DNA from: JOPF133 sp052144935
Lineage (GTDB): Bacteria; Acidobacteriota; Terriglobia; Bryobacterales; Bryobacteraceae
Direction of reading: 5' to 3'
Assembly (NCBI GenBank): GCA_052144935.1
Contig: JBKQPR010000233.1
Span: 1 to 64,000 of the forward strand
DNA: 64,000 bases
Shown here: positions 17,354-26,081 of the stretch, in pieces
Numbering within the stretch: position 1 is the stretch's first letter
Layout: each line of letters begins with the position of its first letter
Made by a program: the position numbers and the translations under genes
The notes under the pieces: model-generated
The model's database searches: none
What the model was told of the DNA's origin: nothing
The model's input: the letters and a program-made list of their open reading frames with translations, nothing else

Positions 17354-17727
17354 TGGGATCCTCCCGTGGTGCCCGCTGGGTTGTCCCCGGGGTTGCCGGG
17401 CCCAGTGGGCTGCCCCGAACCGCCGCTCGAGGAAAGGTTGCCATAGGTGCTTTGCCGGTAGCCGCCGCCCGTGGAATAGGCGCTCCCCGTGCCCGCGGCC
17501 GTTCCCCAGGGCTGCCCTCCCTGCGGAGGAAACGGCGGTATGGGCGGCCCGGGCGGCGGGCTGATCCCGCGGCGGAGCAGGCTCAACAGCCCGAACACGA
17601 TCAGCAGCACCGGCCAGGTCTGGCTGAAACTGTAGGGCGTGAAATGATCGAAGGTGAACAGCACGCCCAGCGTGATCAGCGTGATGGGACCGCGGATGGC
17701 GCGGACCAGGCTGGCGTCAGCGGCCAT
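17350..17727 (-). CDS. Small membrane protein, LiaF/DUF5668-like, with Gly/Pro tail
   Basis: The 125-residue protein has two hydrophobic segments, ITLITLGVLFTFDHFT and TWPVLLIVFGLLSLLRRG, in the pattern of the LiaF/DUF5668 transmembrane pair. A long Gly/Ser/Pro tail follows (PPGPPIPPFPPQGG, and GGSGQPTGPGNPGDN). I chose the ATG at 17727, since it lies within the last codons of the upstream gene (an 11-base overlap); a start eight codons earlier is possible. The same transmembrane pair occurs at the end of the upstream protein and at the start of the downstream one, so the three genes share one membrane module. Confidence 0.6.
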   Translation of the reverse strand: MAADASLVRAIRGPITLITLGVLFTFDHFTPYSFSQTWPVLLIVFGLLSLLRRGISPPPGPPIPPFPPQGGQPWGTAAGTGSAYSTGGGYRQSTYGNLSSSGGSGQPTGPGNPGDNPAGTTGGSQ

Positions 17728-18451
17728 GGTGCACACCCTCGCGATCACCACCGCCGGCGAAGCGGTTGTAGAGCAAGTAGACGCCCAGGGCGATCAGCAG
17801 CACCGGCCAGTAGCGCTCCACTACCTCGAAATCGAACAGGTCGAGCGTGTGCAGCAGCAACACCACACCCAAGATAATCAGCGCCACGGCGGCCACTGGA
17901 ACCTGGCCGCTGCCGCCGCGCAGGTCGATCAGGCTGGAGTACTCGTCCACCGGTTCGCCGGCCCGCCGTTTGCGAGCCGTGTGGTAAGCCTCGAAGACCA
18001 TATAGGCCCACCAGGCGAAGCACAGCATGCCGAAAATCGGTTCCAGGCCGTTCGCCGCCCGCGAACCCGGGATGCTGCACAGAATCCCGAACACCACCGC
18101 ATGCACCAGCCCCTTGGCGTACTGTCCGTTGTAAATGGCCCCCACCCCGGGAATCATGCCCAGAAACAGCGCCAGTTGGGGAGAAACGTCGGCGTTGGTG
18201 GAGTAGCCGGGGCCCGGAGGCGGGTTGTATGGACCCGTGTACGGGCCGGATGGACCCGTGTACGGCGGCGGTGGGCCGGCGGGCCCAGGAGGCGCCCCCG
18301 AAGGGGCCTCAGCGGGCCCGGCGGACGCGGGCGCATGCTGGTCGCAAAACACCGTTCCCATAACGTCGCGGCGGCAAGCGTCGCACAATGGTTGGCCGCA
18401 GTTGCGGCAATACGCCGTGGCCGGCGCGTCTGGATGATTCTGGCAGTTCAT
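17717..18451 (-). CDS. B-box zinc-finger membrane protein
   Basis: This 244-residue protein starts with a treble-clef/B-box-like metal site: C3, H6, C15, C18, C23, C26, C36 and H39. It continues with a Pro/Gly/Tyr linker (TGPSGPYTGPYNPPPGP) and three or more membrane helices (LALFLGMIPGVGAIYNGQYA, LEPIFGMLCFAWWAYMVFEA, VAVALIILGVVLLLHTLDL, YWPVLLIALGVYLLYNRF). The last pair is DUF5668-like. The zinc domain should be cytoplasmic. The linker contains one copy of the dispersed 18-bp motif. It follows the anti-sigma gene by 36 bases and overlaps the next gene by 11, so it is operon member three. Its role may be signal relay, but this is inference. Confidence 0.68.
   Translation of the reverse strand: MNCQNHPDAPATAYCRNCGQPLCDACRRDVMGTVFCDQHAPASAGPAEAPSGAPPGPAGPPPPYTGPSGPYTGPYNPPPGPGYSTNADVSPQLALFLGMIPGVGAIYNGQYAKGLVHAVVFGILCSIPGSRAANGLEPIFGMLCFAWWAYMVFEAYHTARKRRAGEPVDEYSSLIDLRGGSGQVPVAAVALIILGVVLLLHTLDLFDFEVVERYWPVLLIALGVYLLYNRFAGGGDREGVHHGR
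18281..18298 (-). repeat. 18-bp GC motif copy, in the linker of the B-box protein
   Basis: The minus strand reads GGGGCGCCTCCTGGGCCC, two changes from the best consensus. It encodes part of the Pro/Gly linker (GAPPGPAGP) and is in the same sense as the gene. Confidence 0.6.
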
Positions 18452-18487
18452 GGTTTCCCTCGGCGTATCTGTTTCAAAAGCTAATTC

Positions 18488-19108
18488 TCAGTGTGGCGTT
18501 CCCGCGGGGGCTGTCGGGCCCTCGGGAGCCTGTTTGACCGGAAGTTTCCGGTCGTCCGTTTTGCGGTCGCTCCGCTGATCTTCGTCCTGCTGCTGCCATT
18601 CGCGCAGCGTAGTTTGAATCTGGTACACCCATTTCAGGTTTTCGTAGAACTTTACCGTGCGTTGCCAGGAGCGGTAGCCGCGGTCTTCAATCCCGGCCCA
18701 CACCTTGGCCGGCTCGATATCGGAGAGCTGCAACTGCCGCACCGGCTTCCACACCATGGACAGCGAAAGCACGGTCATGGCCATCCCCATGGCGAAGCGC
18801 GGCTGCAGCAGCGGGCTCAAAAGGGCCGAAAACCACTTGCGCGACGCCGGCTTCGGCTTGGCTTTGCCGCCGGATTTGCCCCCGGTTTGACCCCACGGAG
18901 GGTCGAACAAAATGCGCGTTATCAGCTCGGGCGGAGGCTCCACGGCGGCGGCCCGATCCATGAAGGCCACGGCGGCGGCGGAATCGCGGGCCATCTCCGC
19001 GCAGCCCGGGCATTCGGCCAGATGGCGTTCCACCAGCGCCCGCCCGGCCGGCGCCAGGGTGCCGTCCACGTAATCGCAGATGAGAATTTCCAGCTCCGCG
19101 CAGTTCAT
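18488..19108 (-). CDS. Anti-sigma factor with zf-HC2 domain
   Basis: This 206-residue protein overlaps the ECF sigma gene by 4 bases (ATGA). Its N-terminus has the zinc-binding anti-sigma pattern: C11 in the first helix, then H29, C33 and C36 in VERHLAECPGCAEMA. A single membrane helix is likely around residues 105-125 (FAMGMAMTVLSLSMVW), followed by a charged extracytoplasmic region rich in Gln and Asp. Proteins of this class bind and inhibit the partner sigma factor until an envelope signal triggers release. Here the C-terminal domain would be the sensor. The gene order sigma then anti-sigma is the usual one. Confidence 0.85.
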   Translation of the reverse strand: MNCAELEILICDYVDGTLAPAGRALVERHLAECPGCAEMARDSAAAVAFMDRAAAVEPPPELITRILFDPPWGQTGGKSGGKAKPKPASRKWFSALLSPLLQPRFAMGMAMTVLSLSMVWKPVRQLQLSDIEPAKVWAGIEDRGYRSWQRTVKFYENLKWVYQIQTTLREWQQQDEDQRSDRKTDDRKLPVKQAPEGPTAPAGTPH

Positions 19109-19779
19109 ACCACCAGCTTCTGCCTTCGCAGCAGGCGGGCCAACTCGGCCCGGCCCCGGTTGATTCGAGATTTTACCGTTCCTTCCGGAATTTGCAAGAC
19201 TTCGGCGATCTCACGGTACTCCATCTCCTGCAAGTCGCGCAGGATGACCGCCTCTCGCAGGTCCGGCGAGAGCCTCTGCAAGGTTGCCTGCAGGATCTCG
19301 CTGGCTTCCCGGCCCGCCAGCGCATGATCGGGCCGCGCGGAAGCGGTGGCTCCCTCTTCCTCCAGCATGGGGAGCTGTTCCTCGATCGAATCCGTTACGC
19401 GCTCCTGGCGCGTTCGGCGATAGTGGTCGATCAAAAGGTTACGCGTCACGCGCGCCAGCCACGTGCCGAACGACCCTTCCGCCGAGCGGAACGTCCGCAG
19501 CGTGCGAAAGACCCGCAGAAAAACCTCCTGCGTCAGATCCTGGGCTTCCTGGCCGCTGTTGGTGAAGCGGTAGCACAATCCGTACACTCGGCGCGTATGC
19601 TGCCGGACAAGCTCCTCCCAGGCGCTTTCATCGCCGCGCAGGCACCGGGAAACGAGGCTCTGATCGGGGTCCAAAGTTCTTTCTAGCAGATCGCGCGCGC
19701 CGGGTATACCCGCCGGGTAAAAATTGGCCCCGGCGGCTGGATTGCGGAATGTCCCGAGAGCTAGCGTCGCGGCTGCCAT
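19105..19779 (-). CDS. ECF sigma factor (RpoE-like)
   Basis: This 224-residue sigma factor has region 2 with DESAWEELVRQHTRRVYGLC and the DLTQEVFLRVFRTLRTFR motif, and region 2.4 with SFGTWLARVTRNLLIDHYRR. Region 4 carries AVILRDLQEMEYREIAEVL followed by QIPEGTVKSRINRGRAELA, a helix-turn-helix for the -35 element. The first 35 residues before DQSLVSRC look non-conserved, so the true start may be internal. It is the first gene of a six-gene overlapping set and probably controls its own operon. It diverges from the flippase-like gene across 63 bases that should hold both promoters. Confidence 0.9.
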   Translation of the reverse strand: MAAATLALGTFRNPAAGANFYPAGIPGARDLLERTLDPDQSLVSRCLRGDESAWEELVRQHTRRVYGLCYRFTNSGQEAQDLTQEVFLRVFRTLRTFRSAEGSFGTWLARVTRNLLIDHYRRTRQERVTDSIEEQLPMLEEEGATASARPDHALAGREASEILQATLQRLSPDLREAVILRDLQEMEYREIAEVLQIPEGTVKSRINRGRAELARLLRRQKLVV

Positions 19780-19842
19780 GGCGCTCGTTTTCTTTCATAT
19801 GGAGAAACGAGGCTTTATCATGATAGGTTCAATTTTTCCGGG

Positions 19843-20925
19843 ATGCCAATGTTTTTCAGGCATTTCCGGTGGGGGGATCCCGTTCAGCGAAATACCTGGA
19901 AGTGGGTGGCCGCGGCGGCGGCCGTGGGGCTGGCGCTGCTCTGGCTTGTGCACGCTCAATGGACCGCCCGGTCCTTCGATTGGAAACTGGCGGCGGCCAG
20001 CCTGGAGCACGTGGACTGGCGCTGGCTTCTGCTTTCCCTGGTCTTCATTGCCGGCACGTATTATGGGCGGGCCCTACGCTGGGCGGTTTTCCTCAAGCCC
20101 ATCCAACCGGACCCCTCTGTGGCGCGGATTCTTGCGGCCACCGTGATCGGCTACACGGCGATCACCCTGTTGGGCCGCCCGGGGGAGTTCGTTCGCCCGT
20201 GTCTGATCGCCATGAAGGAGCGCGTGCCGGTGGCTTCGCAGCTTGCCGCGCTCCTGCTGGAGCGCCTTTTCGATTTGTCGATGGCCCTCGCGGTGTTCGC
20301 CTTCGCACTGCTTCGCGTCCAGGCTTCGGGGGTCCATGTGGGCGCCAGGCTGGCCTGGGTGCTGGAGGCCGGCGGCAGCACGGTGGCGGTCTTGAGCCTG
20401 GCGGTGCTGGCCGTGCTACTCTCTCTACGACACTTATCGGAGCCGATGCGCCGTTGGCTGCTGCGGGCTTTGCGCTTTCTGCCGGAGGCCCGCTTCCGCA
20501 AGCTGGAGGGCTTGATCGGGTCCTTTCTCGAGGGAGTCCGAGCCGTTCGCAGCGATGCCGCTTTGCTGCTGGTCTTGCTCTACTCGGTGCTGGAGTGGGC
20601 GCTGATTGCGGCGTGCTACTTTTGCCTGGCCCGGTCGTTCGATTCGGTGATGCATCTCAGCGTGGTGGATGTATTGATTTTTATGGGGTTTGTCTCGTTT
20701 GGGACGGTGGTGCAGATCCCCGGCGTGGGCGGCGGAGCCCAGGTGGCGGCGGTGCTGGTGCTGACCGAGTTGTTCGGCGTGCGGCTGGAGTTGGCCGCTA
20801 CGTTCGCTTTCTTTATTTGGATTCTTACATTTGTAGCAGTTGTGCCTGTGGGGCTTTATCTCACTGTGAAAGAAGGTTTGGATTGGCGCAGCCTGCGCCG
20901 GATGGGAAAGGAGACCTCGTCATGA
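19843..20925 (+). CDS. LPG synthase transmembrane-domain (UPF0104/AglD-like) flippase family protein
   Basis: This 360-residue integral membrane protein has about eight helices. The family marks are YYGRALRWAVFLKPI, ATVIGYTAITLLGRPGEFVRP, LAALLLERLFDLSMALAVF and VSFGTVVQIPGVGGGAQVA, which match the transmembrane domain of MprF-like lysylphosphatidylglycerol synthases and the AglD group. No aminoacyl transferase domain is attached, so lipid flipping or a similar membrane function is the more likely role. It overlaps nrdR by 4 bases (ATGA). The pairing with nrdR is probably only positional. Confidence 0.78.
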   Translation: MPMFFRHFRWGDPVQRNTWKWVAAAAAVGLALLWLVHAQWTARSFDWKLAAASLEHVDWRWLLLSLVFIAGTYYGRALRWAVFLKPIQPDPSVARILAATVIGYTAITLLGRPGEFVRPCLIAMKERVPVASQLAALLLERLFDLSMALAVFAFALLRVQASGVHVGARLAWVLEAGGSTVAVLSLAVLAVLLSLRHLSEPMRRWLLRALRFLPEARFRKLEGLIGSFLEGVRAVRSDAALLLVLLYSVLEWALIAACYFCLARSFDSVMHLSVVDVLIFMGFVSFGTVVQIPGVGGGAQVAAVLVLTELFGVRLELAATFAFFIWILTFVAVVPVGLYLTVKEGLDWRSLRRMGKETSS

Positions 20926-21383
20926 AGTGTCCATTTTGCAATTACATGGAAGACAAAGTCGTGGACTCTAGGGAGACCACCGGGGGTGACACGATCCGCC
21001 GCCGCCGCGAGTGCCTGGGTTGCCAGCGCCGGTTCACCACCTACGAGCGCATCGACGAAGTCCCCTATATGGTGATCAAGAAGGACGGCCGAAGGGAAAA
21101 GTTCGACCGTCAGAAGGTGCTGACAGGGCTGTTGAAGGCCTGCGAGAAGCGCCCCGTGAGCATGCCGAAGCTCGAGGACTTGGTGAACCAGGTGGAATCG
21201 AAGGTGACCGACTCGCCGGACCGGGAGATATCTACTATAGACATAGGAGAATTCCTCATCGACAACCTCCGGGAGTTGGATAAGATCGCCTACGTGCGAT
21301 TTGCGTCGGTGTACCGGGATTTTCAGGACGAGGAGGCGTTTTTCAACGAACTGAAGAATTTGATGCGCCAGAAGGCACCATAG
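20922..21383 (+). CDS. nrdR: Transcriptional repressor NrdR
   Basis: This 153-residue regulator senses ATP/dATP through an ATP-cone and represses ribonucleotide reductase genes. The zinc ribbon is intact with C3, C6, C31 and C34. The ribbon is followed by RRFTTYERIDEVPYMVIKKD and the ATP-cone with KVLTGLLKACEKRP and EFLIDNLRELDKIAYVRFAS. The start is the ATG that overlaps the previous stop codon, and the protein length is normal. It has no ribonucleotide reductase gene nearby in this window. The next gene downstream is rpoD. Confidence 0.95.
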   Translation: MKCPFCNYMEDKVVDSRETTGGDTIRRRRECLGCQRRFTTYERIDEVPYMVIKKDGRREKFDRQKVLTGLLKACEKRPVSMPKLEDLVNQVESKVTDSPDREISTIDIGEFLIDNLRELDKIAYVRFASVYRDFQDEEAFFNELKNLMRQKAP

Positions 21384-21397
21384 GAGTTGAGGTAGAA

Positions 21398-21481
21398 CTG
21401 CTCCGTCACCGGGGCGCCCTCTGGGCCCGGCTCGGCAAGTGCGTCGGAGCCGGCCCTGAGGGCGCCCCGGTGACGGAGCGG
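21398..21481. repeat. Long near-perfect inverted repeat (36-bp arms)
   Basis: The left arm starts CTGCTCCGTCACCGGGG at 21398 and ends with GGGCCCGGCTC at 21433. The right arm, 21447 to 21481, is its reverse complement with few mismatches. The loop is 13 bases. A stable cruciform or RNA hairpin is expected after nrdR. There is no following T tract, so it is not a standard intrinsic terminator. The left arm contains the best copy of the dispersed 18-bp motif. Confidence 0.85.
21411..21428 (+). repeat. 18-bp GC motif copy in the nrdR-rpoD spacer hairpin
   Basis: GGGGCGCCCTCTGGGCCC, an exact match to the consensus. The opposite arm of the hairpin carries only its first half, so the motif is not itself the palindrome. 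Confidence 0.75.
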
Positions 21482-21580
21482 TCTCACCAGGCAGGCCGAC
21501 CGCCCGAATCACCGCGAGCGGGCGGATTCTTGGCCCAGGCTGTAACCTAAACACTGCTCAAGCATCTTAAAAAATAGAGC

Positions 21581-21609
21581 TTAACTTTGCTGGAGAATGA
21601 TGATAGTAT
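21581..21609 (+). promoter_or_regulatory. Candidate housekeeping promoter of rpoD
   Basis: TTAACT at 21581-21586 and TAGTAT at 21604-21609 are 17 bases apart, each with four of six matches to the sigma-70 consensus, in an AT-rich stretch unlike its surroundings. The leader to the GTG at 21746 would be about 130 bases. Confidence 0.45.
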
Positions 21610-21745
21610 CAGTTGAATCCCGAAATGCATCCGATCCTCTCTACACTTCGGGCCGGACCAGCAGCACGATCATTCAACTGAAAACCCCATTTATCCCAAA
21701 CATTCAGCGCATGGGAATGTGCAGCCGTGGGGGAGGTGAGTCTTA

Positions 21746-23275
<1,530 letters not shown>

Positions 23276-23303
23276 CCTTCGAGTTGTCCTTTCCTCTCCT
23301 TGT

Positions 23304-23342
23304 GCCGGGGCGACCTTCGGGTCTCCCCGGCTTTCTTTTTTT
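23304..23342 (+). terminator. Rho-independent terminator after rpoD
   Basis: GCCGGGG-C-GACC, loop TTCG, GGTC-T-CCCCGGC, then TTTCTTTTTTT. The stem has eleven paired bases with one mismatch, and the UUCG tetraloop and U tract make it textbook quality. Confidence 0.93.
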
Positions 23343-23433
23343 GCCTTGTCATCGGAGTCTACCCGTGCATGAGCGCCGCTGACGGTTTTCCGGCATCCGC
23401 ACCCCGGGGGCTTCTCGTGGCATCATATGTAGC

Positions 23434-24621
23434 ATGCGATTTCGAGGGCTCCTCCTGGGCGCGGCCGCACTGCTGGCCGCCACCATGATCTTTCGCGCGG
23501 CTGACAATCCCAAGCTGCCGCCTCCTTATGCCACACCTTCCTCCAACAACCGGCCGCGGGTCATCCCCCAGCCCGAGGGCGCCAAGTTGAACGTTCCGCC
23601 CGGTTTCCAGATGGAAATCTGGTCCGACGACGGCTACCGCCGGCCGCGCTACATGATGCTCGGCCCGAACAACGAAATCCTGCTCTCCGACGCCTTCAAC
23701 CGGCCCAACGGGACGGTTTACGTCTTCCCGGCCGGCAGCAAGGAAAAGAAGAAGCTGATCGGCGGCCTGTACCAGCCCTACGGCTTGGCCTACCTGAACG
23801 GCTTCCTGTACGTGGCCGAATCGGATTCCGTAAAGCGCTACAAGTATGACAGCCAGGCGCTGACCGCCGGTCCGGGAGAGGAAATTGTCTCCCTGAAGGG
23901 TGTCGATCAGCATCACTGGACCCGCAGCTTATTGATCGACCGCTCCGGCAAAAAACTTTACGTCACCGTCGGCTCGGGGTCGAATTCTTCCCCCGGCGAG
24001 GACCCCCGGCGCGCCGCCATCAACCGCTACAACCTGGACGGCAGCGGCCACGAGATCTTCGCGGCCGGTTTGCGCAACGTGATTGGCCTTCGCTGGTACC
24101 CCGGCACCGATACCCTGTGGGCCGCGGTGCAGGAGCGCGACGACCTGGGTGACGACCTGGTGCCCGACTACTTCACCCACGTGCAGCAGGGCGCCTTCTA
24201 CGGCTGGCCGTACGCCTACATCGGGCCGAATGAGGACCCCACCAACAAAGGGCTGGCGCCCGATCTGGTGAAGAAGACCACCGTCCCCGACGAACTGCTG
24301 GGCGCGCACGTGGCCGTGCTGGACGCCCTCTTCTACACCGGCAAGCAGTTTCCGGCCGAATACCAGGGCGGCGCGTTCCTGGCATGGCATGGCTCCTGGA
24401 ACCGATCCAAGCGGGTCGGCCAGTCCATCGCCTTCGTTCCGTTTAAGGATGGCAATCCCTCCGGCCCGCCGCGCGAGGTGGTGACCGGCTGGATGCTGGG
24501 TCCGGACCAGCACGAAGTGTGGGGCCGCCCGGTGGGCCTGCTGCAACTGCCGGATGGCAGCCTGCTGATCAGCGAGGACGGCAATAACCGCATCTGGCGC
24601 CTCAGCTACAAGGGTAAATAA
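23434..24621 (+). CDS. Periplasmic PQQ-type sorbosone/glucose dehydrogenase-like beta-propeller
   Basis: This 395-residue protein has a signal peptide (FRGLLLGAAALLAATMIFRA) and then a six-bladed propeller of the L-sorbosone dehydrogenase / soluble glucose dehydrogenase kind. Recognisable strands are VPPGFQMEIWSDDGYRRPRY, PNGTVYVFPAG, LYQPYGLAYLNGFLYVAESD, KKLYVTVGSGSNSSPGEDPR, HEIFAAGLRNVIGLRWYP and GRPVGLLQLPDGSLLISEDG. PQQ and calcium binding are typical of the family but not proven here. It is directly followed by a multihaem cytochrome whose frame opens within its last codons. This fits a dehydrogenase that passes electrons to a c-type cytochrome in the periplasm, though the substrate is unknown. 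Confidence 0.8.
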   Translation: MRFRGLLLGAAALLAATMIFRAADNPKLPPPYATPSSNNRPRVIPQPEGAKLNVPPGFQMEIWSDDGYRRPRYMMLGPNNEILLSDAFNRPNGTVYVFPAGSKEKKKLIGGLYQPYGLAYLNGFLYVAESDSVKRYKYDSQALTAGPGEEIVSLKGVDQHHWTRSLLIDRSGKKLYVTVGSGSNSSPGEDPRRAAINRYNLDGSGHEIFAAGLRNVIGLRWYPGTDTLWAAVQERDDLGDDLVPDYFTHVQQGAFYGWPYAYIGPNEDPTNKGLAPDLVKKTTVPDELLGAHVAVLDALFYTGKQFPAEYQGGAFLAWHGSWNRSKRVGQSIAFVPFKDGNPSGPPREVVTGWMLGPDQHEVWGRPVGLLQLPDGSLLISEDGNNRIWRLSYKGK

Positions 24622-24625
24622 GCGC

Positions 24626-25237
24626 CTGCCTCGAACCGTTCTTCTGCTCGTTTGGGCCGGCGCCCTCTGGGGGGCGGCGCCGTTCTCGCACCACGTCCAC
24701 CTGGGCCTGAAACTGGACTGCCTCACCTGCCACCCGGCGGCGGCGCGCAGCACCAGTGTGGAAGATAACCTTCTGCCCACGCGGGAGGTCTGCCTCGATT
24801 GCCATGACGATCCTGCGATTCCCGCGCCCCAGCCGGTGGGCGTCGTCAAGTTCAGCCACGCGCTGCACTTGAAAATGGGGGATGTGGCGCCGTTCCTGGC
24901 GCAGGCCATCGACCACCAGGCGTATCTTCAGCCGCCCGGCGACATCCGGGCCCACTTGAACACCCACAACGCCTGCGAGGCCTGCCACCGGGGGATGGAG
25001 GAATCCACGCGCATCGGGCCCGCCAACATGCCGCAGATGGCGGATTGCCTGGTGTGTCATAGCCAGATCGAGCCGCCCTTCAGTTGTGAAGACTGCCACG
25101 CCAAGGACGCGCCGCTCAAACCCGCCAGCCACGTGGAGCGTTTCGTCACCATCCACAGCTCCGGCAAGGCCAATCTCGACAAGAGTACCTGCGCCGTTTG
25201 CCACGGCCGCACCTTTCAGTGCATGGGGTGTCACTAG
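24626..25237 (+). CDS. Seven-haem c-type cytochrome, probable CTG start
   Basis: The protein has seven CxxCH haem sites: CLTCH, CLDCH, CEACH, CLVCH, CEDCH, CAVCH and CMGCH, the last at the very C-terminus. From a CTG at 24626 the N-terminus reads PRTVLLLVWAGALWGAAP, a good signal peptide, followed at once by FSHHVHLGLKLDCLTCH. No ATG, GTG or TTG exists between the upstream in-frame stop and this segment. Starting at the first conventional start codon, GTG at 24758, would remove both the signal peptide and haem 1. A CTG start 4 bases after the previous stop is therefore the best reading; a sequencing error in the start is the alternative. It resembles cytochrome c3/c7-type electron carriers. 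Confidence 0.78.
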   Translation: MPRTVLLLVWAGALWGAAPFSHHVHLGLKLDCLTCHPAAARSTSVEDNLLPTREVCLDCHDDPAIPAPQPVGVVKFSHALHLKMGDVAPFLAQAIDHQAYLQPPGDIRAHLNTHNACEACHRGMEESTRIGPANMPQMADCLVCHSQIEPPFSCEDCHAKDAPLKPASHVERFVTIHSSGKANLDKSTCAVCHGRTFQCMGCH

Positions 25238-25264
25238 AGCTAGTTCCTAGAGCGATTTTCCAGG

Positions 25265-25317
25265 CACACCCTGATCGGTGTGGCACAAAATGCCACCCCC
25301 AGGCGCGACAGGGTGTC
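25265..25317. promoter_or_regulatory. Overlapping inverted repeats upstream of a sigma-54 promoter
   Basis: CACACC-6-GGTGTG spans 25265-25282, and GTGGCA-5-TGCCAC spans 25280-25296. GACA-3-TGTC follows at 25307-25317. They lie 75-130 bases above the -24/-12 promoter at 25392, the normal place for enhancer-binding-protein sites. Which palindrome is used is not evident. Confidence 0.4.
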
Positions 25318-25391
25318 AGGTTGTCCCCATTGTGCCGCCCGACCGACACGGGGATTGCAGCAATCCGTTTGAACCTAAAGGACGTATAGGC

Positions 25392-25407
25392 TGGCATAGG
25401 GATTGCA
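25392..25407 (+). promoter_or_regulatory. Sigma-54 (-24/-12) promoter
   Basis: TGGCAT-AGGGA-TTGCA has the invariant GG and GC with the correct spacing and matches the consensus TGGCAC-N5-TTGCA at all but one position. The start of transcription should be near 25419, about 19 bases before the ATG at 25438. Confidence 0.72.
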
Positions 25408-25437
25408 AAAGAAAATCCGCGAAGGAGGAGAGGGCGG

Positions 25438-25656
25438 ATGCCAATAGCAAAAATCACGGAACAGGGATTGGTGGCGATTGCGCTATCGGTAGCCCTCCTT
25501 TGGGGCTGCGTGCTCGGGGAACACGCCATGATGCGGCAGGCGCTCCGGGAGCGCGCTCAGGTGATGCGGCAAGTGGTGCGCGCGCCGCAACGGACGCAGC
25601 CGGTCTTAGGTCCCTCGCCACTGGTGCGCCATCGCATCCGGCCCACTGCGAGCTAA
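25438..25656 (+). CDS. Small single-pass membrane protein of unknown function
   Basis: This 72-residue protein starts MPIAKITEQG and has one membrane helix, LVAIALSVALLWGCVLG. It is followed by a basic segment (RQALRERAQVMRQVVRAPQR) and a basic end. The ribosome-binding site AAGGAGGAG is among the strongest in the window, and a good sigma-54 promoter lies 31 bases upstream of the start. Both support a real gene despite its size. I do not recognise the family. The cysteine at the end of the helix (WGCVLG) could make it a lipoprotein if cleaved, but the helix is not at the very N-terminus. Its regulation points to stress, nutrient or surface functions. Confidence 0.62.
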   Translation: MPIAKITEQGLVAIALSVALLWGCVLGEHAMMRQALRERAQVMRQVVRAPQRTQPVLGPSPLVRHRIRPTAS

Positions 25657-26067
25657 GGAGCCGCGGCAAAATAAGCTGGACATCGGGACCGAAACACTTT
25701 ATGCCATTCGTGTGGCTGCGCAGTCGAGGCTCAATTGACCAACTTATTGTTGCGCGATGACTAACGACGGCCTGCTGCAAGCGAACGCCAACGTGTCGAG
25801 GCGCCTGGATTCGAGGCAGTCCCCAAGGCGCAGCGGGAACATTTCGCCCCTGGCTAGGGGATCTTTGCCGGCTCCGCTATCGGCCGGCTTCGACAGGTTC
25901 GCCTGCCATGCTGGAGACGAAAAGGCCATGCGTGGCCATCGCTCAAATCAAGGCTCTTGGAATCAATGGTTTATGGGTGCCTGAACGGCCAGCCGTGGCG
26001 TTTCCGCAAAAAAGCTCATCATGAAAAGTTCCCTTTCCCTGCTATAGCGCAACGCCCCGCCCCTGGG
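25657..26067. other. Non-coding spacer
   Basis: About 410 bases with no frame that has coding character, no clear hairpin with a T tract and no recognised RNA. The sequence is slightly less GC-rich than the flanking genes. Confidence 0.5.
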
Positions 26068-26073
26068 TATAGT
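26068..26073 (+). promoter_or_regulatory. -10 box placed for leaderless transcription
   Basis: TATAGT ends 8 bases before the GTG start codon at 26082. Transcription from it would begin at or within two bases of that codon. No Shine-Dalgarno sequence lies between. Confidence 0.45.
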
Positions 26074-26081
26074 GGGCTTTG

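Noticed and set aside
21398..21481. The long palindrome as an intrinsic terminator of nrdR
   Set aside because: No T tract follows the stem, and the arms are far longer than usual.
24758..25237. Short version of the multihaem cytochrome starting at GTG 24758
   Set aside because: It would lose the signal peptide and the first CxxCH that are encoded just upstream.
25344..25359. A second sigma-54-like sequence CGACAC-GGGGA-TTGCA
   Set aside because: The -24 half lacks the essential GG, and a much better promoter lies 48 bases downstream.
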